64,000 nt of DNA from Karstenula rhodostoma CBS 690.94. Taxonomy: Eukaryota; Ascomycota; Dothideomycetes; Pleosporales; Didymosphaeriaceae. A program made the translations under genes and the position numbers. Positions 57,875 through 64,000 of this stretch are shown here, in pieces. The stretch covers positions 695,696 through 759,695 of the forward strand of contig MU001513.1 of NCBI GenBank assembly GCA_010093485.1, given 5' to 3'. The notes below the pieces were generated by a model. That model was not told the DNA's origin. It ran no database searches and saw only the letters and a program-made list of their open reading frames with translations. Each line of letters starts with the position of its first letter. Positions within the stretch are counted from its first letter, which is position 1.

Positions 57875-58998
57875 TCATGGCTTCCCTTCCCACGCCTGGG
57901 TCAGATAATCCTCCAACTTGGTAAAGTCGTAATCCGGGAACAGACGGTTCCACATGTTGTTGACTACATACCCACCTGCTTCAATCGCGAGCAGGATCCT
58001 CCCCGAAATATGCTTGGAAATAGGCTCGAGTTGTTCTTTCTTCAAAGATGGATGGTCAATCACCGGCGCCCATGAAGCCTTCCACTCTCCAGCAAGGAGA
58101 TCAGAACGCTCAAGCTTAGTGACGTCGAAAGTACCGCCACGGATCTTTTCGCCCAAGAGGACTAGGTTACCCATGGAGATCTCGGTACCCTTAATACCAC
58201 CATCGATCGGCCATTCGCCTTCATAATCGATGGCCTTTGCGACCATTTGTGCAACATCCTGCACGGTGATCCAATTGACGCGAGATTCATCTGCACCTCT
58301 GAGCGTGATGAAGCGGCGATCGTTGAGATTGAACGGTGTGTCCATCAAGTGCAAATGCTTGGTCGAAGCGTGCGGGTAGGTCAGGTAGTTGAGGAAGAAA
58401 CCTGGCTGAAACAGCGTGTACTCGAGGATCTAAGTGTTTGAGCAGTGCAAGACAGACAAGGAGTTTATTGTGTTTGTCCACTATGTTTGACTTACCTTCT
58501 TGTCTTTGTTGATCTCCTTGAGATACTCGCGCGTCGCTCCTTTGTATGCGTACCAATCCAGATGATCTAGTTTCGACCTGGACGGCTGTCAGCTAGATAG
58601 ACTATGCCGTACATGCCGAGATCTTACGGGCCCCACTCGCTAGGGGCAAAACGCTGCACCCCAGCCCGGACTGCTGCATCGATGAGCTTTCTTTGCATCG
58701 GGCTCTGCGGGTCCTCGCCTTCGCTAATGAATGAAAGTATGGTATGCACGCCTTGTAACGCGTGAACCAGCTGCTCTGCATCATCGTAGTTTACAGTGAC
58801 CAAAGTCACGCCCGTGGGAGCTTCGCGCTTCGGTTTGCTCTACAATCAACCGAAATTAGCCCACTCGGAGTATAGAGAACATGGTATGCTTACACTTCGA
58901 GAGAGAACAATGATGTCGTGCTTTTGAGTGGTGACGAGTACTTCAATGATTTCCGACGCAACGTCGCCGGAGCCGCCAGCCAATGCGATTTTTACCAT
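57875..58998 (-). CDS. NmrA-like NAD(P)-binding reductase
   Basis: Atypical short-chain dehydrogenase of the NmrA/isoflavone-reductase family. Members act as redox sensors or as oxidoreductases in secondary metabolism. Exons 58998-58894, 58839-58628, 58577-58496 and 58429-57875 give 317 residues. The N-terminal Rossmann motif is MVKIALAGGSGDVASEIIEV (GxxGxxA form). The family helices TLVTVNYDDAEQLVHALQGV and VHTILSFISEGEDPQ follow, then FAPSEWG and a conserved Trp/Tyr region with YAYKGATREYL. The putative active-site Lys is in YKGATREY. The C-terminal part carries the substrate domain (TVQDVAQMVAKAIDYEGEWP). Three CCG-N6-CGG sites lie 96-183 bp upstream. Confidence 0.9.
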
Positions 58999-59093
58999 GT
59001 TGAAGAATCGGTATGGGAATAGATTGACGATTCCTACGCAGATTGATGCGCCTTCTGTCGCGCGAGCTTCACCTCTTTATATGGAACCTTTAG

Positions 59094-59105
59094 CCGAGAT
59101 TTCGG
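59094..59105. promoter_or_regulatory. CCG-N6-CGG palindrome, copy 1
   Basis: CCGAGATTTCGG, everted triplet pair with 6-base spacing, 96 bp upstream of the NmrA-like ATG. Candidate target of the neighbouring Zn2Cys6 regulator. Confidence 0.6.
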
Positions 59106-59131
59106 TCGGATATAATAGACTCTCGAGCGTG

Positions 59132-59143
59132 CCGAGACTTCGG
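59132..59143. promoter_or_regulatory. CCG-N6-CGG palindrome, copy 2
   Basis: CCGAGACTTCGG, exactly 38 bp from copy 1. The two outer CCGAG/TTCGG arms are unchanged although the spacer differs by one base. Confidence 0.6.
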
Positions 59144-59169
59144 TCGAATGTAACGGACTCTCGATCGTG

Positions 59170-59181
59170 CCGAGATTTCGG
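59170..59181. promoter_or_regulatory. CCG-N6-CGG palindrome, copy 3
   Basis: CCGAGATTTCGG, identical to copy 1, 38 bp from copy 2. Followed by a TCGATCGA palindrome. Confidence 0.6.
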
Positions 59182-59404
59182 TCGATCGACTTCGCTAAAT
59201 TTATAAGCACCAAAAGCTCATCTTAGATACCAAGCTTGGTTGAGCATGTTACACGTCTCTATAAAGGAATCTATTACCGCAATAGAACCATACAATAATC
59301 TACACATAAAGTCTCACCGGAGACACATTTCCGATGATCTATGTAATGGTGCTCTTCGGATGTGTTCAGGGGTCGAAGCTACCATTATATAGCAAGCTCA
59401 ATAA

Positions 59405-61021
59405 TCATGTTGACTCCTTGCTAAACATTTCCGCCTTTGGGAGCCACTTGTTATGCCACCAGGTGAGATGTTCGATCTTGTTGGATTTGGGGTCGGGGAG
59501 AAAGTTGACCTTAAAGTACTCGGCGTTGTCGTTCGTGAAACGTCCTCTGCGAGCAAATTTATTCCTGGTGACTAGCCATGTGAAGGTATCATGATGGTAG
59601 TGAGTCAGTGGAAAGATCTCATTGTCCATACCCTGGAATGAGAGCTTCAATATAGAATCCTGGTCGTCCACAAATACTTTTATCATCATCGTACGTGCTT
59701 CGTTCACAAGAATTCCAGCGTTTTCCGAAGCTTTCCTGGCCTGTGTGTCACGAATCTGTCCCGCCTTCAATTCGTCGATTAGGCGAGGGTGCCATTCCAA
59801 CGCACTTTGAACAGTTTCTTTCGCCAAAGCCACATAGTCATGCCTCTTCCGGACCCCCAAATAGGCCTCCGAGTAGAGCTGCCCCAACCAGTCTGCAGCA
59901 TCATTCAAGGCGAGTGAGTTTGTTAGAACGATGATAGCCCCACCAGTCGCAGGAAGGAGATTGACCGCCGCCAAATTCCCGGGCATACTTCCTTGATGGT
60001 ATATTACTAAGTGCGAAGGTTGTTCTCTGGCCACATATGGGGCTGGTTTTGGACTTAACAGATCCGGGTTGAGGCCAATGGCCCCCATAGGACCGGGAGT
60101 TTGCACCCGAGCCCAGCCCAAAGCATATGTTGTTTCATGAAAAGATATCGGATCCATTGAGATCTTAGAGGACCACAGGGATGCAACTTGCTGAATTGGA
60201 GAGCCTGGAGTCTTGGTCTCCCCAGTTGCCAACTGGTGTTTGCCTGCAGCCAGAAAGCTCGCATACAGCTTGATCAAGTCTTTGATACAGCTACGCATTG
60301 CAGATCCAGGACCTCCTACAGTGTTGTCACCGGAAAGCATGGGTGTGATCGCAACGTTACTTGCGTCGTCCAGGGTTCCATACGTTTTCGCCACGTTGTC
60401 TCCGCCATCGAAATATGCGCGAGTCCCAGTCCGTGTCATCTGTAAAGGTTCAAATACTATTTTGTGCAACGTCTCTACCCAAGGCCCTCTATATACTTTG
60501 GTGAGGACATGGACCGCCAGCTCGTACCCAAGGTTGTTGTAAAGATACCCATTGCGGAAAGGCACCACACGTTGAAGATCGTTGATGAAGTTCATACTAT
60601 TCTGATTTGAGATCAGGACGTTGTTATCGCTTCCGAGCCAATAAAGAGAAGATTGCATGCCTGCTCTATGTGACAAGCAGTCGACAGGCGTCATGTGCTG
60701 ATGAAGTGTAGCGTCCCTGGTGTGGAAGTTCTGCAATATGTCTTTCACTGGAGTGTCCCATGTGAAGCTCCCTTCCTCTACATAAGATGCCACCACCGCC
60801 GGCACAACTGCTTTGGTAAGAGAAGCGCATGGGAAAATGGTCTCGTCGTTCACAGGAAGGCCGCTCTTCAGATCGCGAAAGCCAATGTTCTCAAAATGTA
60901 ACAGACGACCGTGATGCAGGATGGCGATAGCAGCTCCTGGAGTACTTTAGATCTTCATGATTTCACCCGCATCTTCGTAGATGGACTTCAAGCGCTCAAT
61001 AAGAAGGATGGGGTAGTCCAT
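59405..61021 (-). pseudogene. Beta-lactamase-fold serine hydrolase, one in-frame stop
   Basis: Class C beta-lactamase/esterase fold, often found as tailoring or transacylase enzymes in fungal clusters. The frame from ATG 61021 reads MDYPILLIERLKSIYEDAGE and then meets a TAA at 60947-60949. It continues in the same frame with STPGAAIAILHHGRLLHFEN through to the stop at 59405, about 537 codons in all. The catalytic SxxK is present (FPCASLTKAVVPAV), as is the Tyr motif YNNLGYEL. The stop falls where the fold needs continuous sequence. No GT..AG pair spans it, since the only candidate intron would be 23 bases. Either the gene is disabled by a single base change, or the sequence has an error there. 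The C-terminal extension (DSILKLSFQGMDNEIFPLTH) is typical of the fungal subfamily. Confidence 0.8.
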
Positions 61022-64000
61022 GATATAGGTCTTGTAGAAGGATAGAGAAAACCAGAAAGCTGGTGAGAGGAGCAAAGCGTTGCAAAGATTTCCAGTGAAC
61101 AGCGCTTTATAAGCGGATAACTGATGCACAATGATAGCTAGTCTGCTTCAGAAGCGCCATATGCGCTTAAAGCATGCTCGTGACTAGCTCCTCTACGTAC
61201 GACGTGATGCCACCGACCACGTATTCACCTTGTACAGAGGATTTTCTTCTTCCTCGTTGCCACCGCCGAGAACCACAATGGTAAGATTTGCTGTTTCCGC
61301 AGAAAACACGCAGCCCCGCTCCTGTGTAACAGTAAGCAATCAATGGGCCAGCGCACTCTTCACATGGCGCTAACCATGGCTTTCAGACATGGCTGAAGCC
61401 ACCAGTCAAATGAACTCGATTAAGTTTCATAAACACTCAGTGCTGCTAGCTTCGCCATTATAGACGGAGTCAACTGTGAAGTCACGCACGGACCATGGGA
61501 CCAGCAGACATCTCGCTATGTATCTGGGCATGTGTCTTCCTCAAATTTTCTACGCGCAGATAGAATGTTCGAATATCGTCTTCGCTGCCTGTCACTGAGC
61601 TATAGCCACAAGTGCGCGACTCTCGATCAGTTCGGTTCTACTCATCACACTGCGAGCATAGCCTTTTATCATGCCCTCTCAGGTCGATAATACTTCTCGC
61701 GAGAACGAAGTTCGCGTTCGACCCCGGAAGAGGTTTTGGAAAAATTCCAGCGCCAAGATGCTGGAAATGAGGCGATGGGAAAGCATCTGCAGGTGACCAA
61801 ACATTGCGCTTTCGACTCCATGTTTGGCTAAGGCGAGTTATGCGTCATACTTTATCGAATGAATTAAGGTATCACTGAACTGACGTGAGAATGTGTAGCT
61901 GTGGCTGCCCAATGGAACCCAAAGGTGAAATGCTGGCAGGGTTTGGATTTTTTCGTAATAGGGCGGCAACTTATCGCCTAAGAAATCTGGGTTTTGTGTT
62001 TTGGCACCCCACCTAGTTCCTTTACTGTGTTTTGCAGCGGCTTGCCCGAGCGCGCGAAGTATCAAATTCGAAGAAATTTGGGTATCACGGTATTATATTT
62101 ATGAGGCGTAACGTAGAAAATCATCATGGCGTCATGCTGATGGACTTCTCAATCAAAGTAATTCTGCGGCTAGTGAATTCAAATTAACTGCGGCATTTTC
62201 GAGTCACGCAGCGCCCAAAGTTGGAAAAGCTCCTTATATAAAAGGTTATCGCACGACATCTAGCAAATCTTAAACATTAATCTTTGTGTGCCCCCTGGAT
62301 TTCGTGTACAATGATGGTAGAGAATACGCGTGCGAGCTTTCCATATCCGTGTGGAAGGAACTGTACCACAAGGAGAACCCCTGATAACTATTTTTGAATT
62401 ACCAGCCTCAGCACTCGACCAGAGACGAACAGGCCTTGTTTTCGAAACGTGTCAAATAGATGTAGACGCTATTTAGGGAAAGGAAGATTTTTTCATCTCG
62501 ACACGCATGATTTCAGAATTTTGCGGCATCATACCCAAGTACAGGATTTTGATGATGTGGCAAGAGTTGAAAGTGTGCATTTCGAGTAACTGCAAGAACT
62601 CATTGAAACAAAATTGTGACCGGTGCTAAAGAAGTGGTGATGCTCGATTGGAAGCTGAGGCTGTTTTCGACTCACATTTGCACCCATAAGCCACCTATCC
62701 CGTAAAATATTACAACGGCACAGCATGTCTAACCCACTAATAATAAGGTGACCGTGTGCTGCATTTAGTCTCGGAGATGAGGAGACGCTTCCTTCAAGGG
62801 GAAGTGTTGAGATCGTGCGCTGGTTTATGGATAGTTTGTAGCAGCAGAAGTAGACGTATCCTATACTCAACCTTTGCCTTCACTGTAACTTCCTTTCGCT
62901 GGTCTGTCTGAGTAGTGGTTGGCTTCAAAAATGCGTAAAAGCTTCCTGGGTGGCCTTGGACACTCCAAATTGAAAGGAAGACATCAAATCCTCATCGATA
63001 AATATACAGGTTGACTACTATATCCCCAACGTATCGCAACGCCATCAAGAATGTACGACACACCCTTCGATCGAGGGAACTGGGACCGATCGTTAAAACA
63101 AGGAATGAAATAGATCTTAGTCGTGAGCGCGTTCACGCTCCCAAATATCGTGCTATTATTTATGATAAAGGATTTAGTACTACTATGTATCGATTCCTAT
63201 GTGGAAAGACAGATTGTCTGTGATTACACATTTTTACATGTTCTCATACGAAAGGTGCGATTGCGAACACGAGAGCTGATTCAGAGGTGTGTTGTTCGTC
63301 CAGCTGACAGTGAGCTTTCACCAAACAAACGCAGCGCTTGCCTGCGGTAACTACAGCACCCCGCCTATGTCTAACAGATCGAACTTTTCCGGACGGGACG
63401 CTCAGTCAAGAATAATACGGAGGTATGGTTTGGTGAATTGACTTTCACTGGGCTCTTGCCACACAAACCAGCGTCTATCTCCTCGGAAATGGACGGTATG
63501 TTTGATACTGGCGAGGGAAGCTTCAGTAATTCGGTGATGACTAGGTGGACAGCAACCATACGGTACGTATGATGTCAACGTGTAGTTATGTCTCGTGGTC
63601 CATAGCAATTCAGTGCTTTGTTTTTAGCAATCGGTCTCTCAAAATACATGGAAAGACTTATAAGAGCAAGACCTACGGCTCAACACTAGCTATCCCAGTT
63701 CACGATCAACGGAAAATATGACGCCCTCAATCCCCACGACTCCTGCAGGAGGTCCCAGAACAGAACAGGATAAACCCTGTAAGAACAGTCCGCCTTCACA
63801 GCTTTGCAACAATCTCTAACCTCTTCCAATGATAGCCGAGGACAAAGAACACATGCAGCAGAATGATGACGAGAAAAATAAACGCCGAGGGCAAAGTAGG
63901 AAAGAGAGGGACGATGAGGCGACGCAAGACGTGGAGGATGAGGCAACGAAAATCAAAAAGCGACTGCCCGCGACTAGATAGGTCTGTTATCATAATTGTC
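61022..64000. other. AT-rich gene-free region
   Basis: Nearly 3 kb without a gene I can support. A TCTCGCGAGA palindrome lies near 61693, and much of 62060-63250 is AT-rich. A hydrophobic minus-strand frame at 63796-63993 (IFLVIILLHVFFVLGYHW) could be the end of a membrane-protein gene lying mostly beyond the window, but this cannot be judged here. Confidence 0.5.

Larger units (their letters stand above)
59093..59188. repeat. 38-bp tandem repeat, about 2.5 copies
   Basis: Unit of 38 bp starting GCCGAGATTTCGGTCG, two full copies and a partial third. Each copy contains one CCG-N6-CGG palindrome. It lies between the NmrA-like gene and the serine-hydrolase gene, upstream of NmrA. Confidence 0.9.

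Noticed and set aside
63796..63993. Hydrophobic minus-strand frame at the window edge
   Set aside because: Could be the C-terminal exon of a gene beyond the window, but it has no family signature and no visible start or splice partner.

Overview
This window is nuclear DNA of a filamentous ascomycete (Pezizomycotina, most likely Dothideomycetes). Genes carry short introns (mostly 44-120 bp) with GT..AG ends and CTRAC/CTAAY-type branch sites. The housekeeping set is typically fungal: Hse1, cytochrome b5, Enp2, Med13, Swf1, Rap1 and the proteasome subunit alpha-1. Accessory families such as DUF3328, DUF6594, fungal Zn2Cys6 regulators and NmrA-like proteins point the same way. All assignments come from reading translations by eye. 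No database search was possible, and gene symbols follow budding-yeast names.

Layout. 1-20 kb is a gene-dense conserved block: HSE1(+), a cytochrome b5(+), ENP2(-), MED13(+), a small uncharacterised gene(-), a (CATA)n microsatellite with an assembly gap, SWF1(-), RAP1(+) and a MYND zinc-finger gene(+). 20.7-29.3 kb is sparser: an AT-rich, gene-free stretch, a nitrilase(+), another gap, and a head-to-head pair of uncharacterised genes of the same predicted length. 29.9-31.6 kb holds a cytochrome P450(-). 31.6-38.0 kb is a gene-poor, degenerate region. It holds broken reading frames with frameshifts and stops of the CAA/CAG to TAA/TAG kind expected from repeat-induced point mutation (RIP), including a 42-bp tandem repeat inside a dead frame and a clear pseudogene at 36.9-38.0 kb.

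38.4-50.0 kb is again conserved and gene-rich: an F-box-like gene(-), an F-box gene(-), a WKF-domain nucleolar-type protein(-), SCL1(+), a small conserved gene(+) and a RING protein(-). 51-61 kb looks like an accessory segment. It holds the remnant of a six-cysteine small secreted protein, a UstYa-type DUF3328 protein(-), a DUF6594 membrane protein(+), a Zn2Cys6 regulator(-), an NmrA-like reductase(-) and a beta-lactamase-fold serine hydrolase(-) interrupted by one in-frame stop. 61-64 kb shows no gene I can support.

The most interesting signal is regulatory. The everted palindrome CCGAG-NN-TTCGG (CCG-N6-CGG, a typical Zn2Cys6 dimer site) occurs three times at exact 38-bp spacing upstream of the NmrA-like gene, and once 75 bp upstream of the Zn2Cys6 regulator's own ATG. 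This suggests a small self-regulated locus (regulator, NmrA-like reductase, serine hydrolase) whose hydrolase may already be inactivated in this strain.
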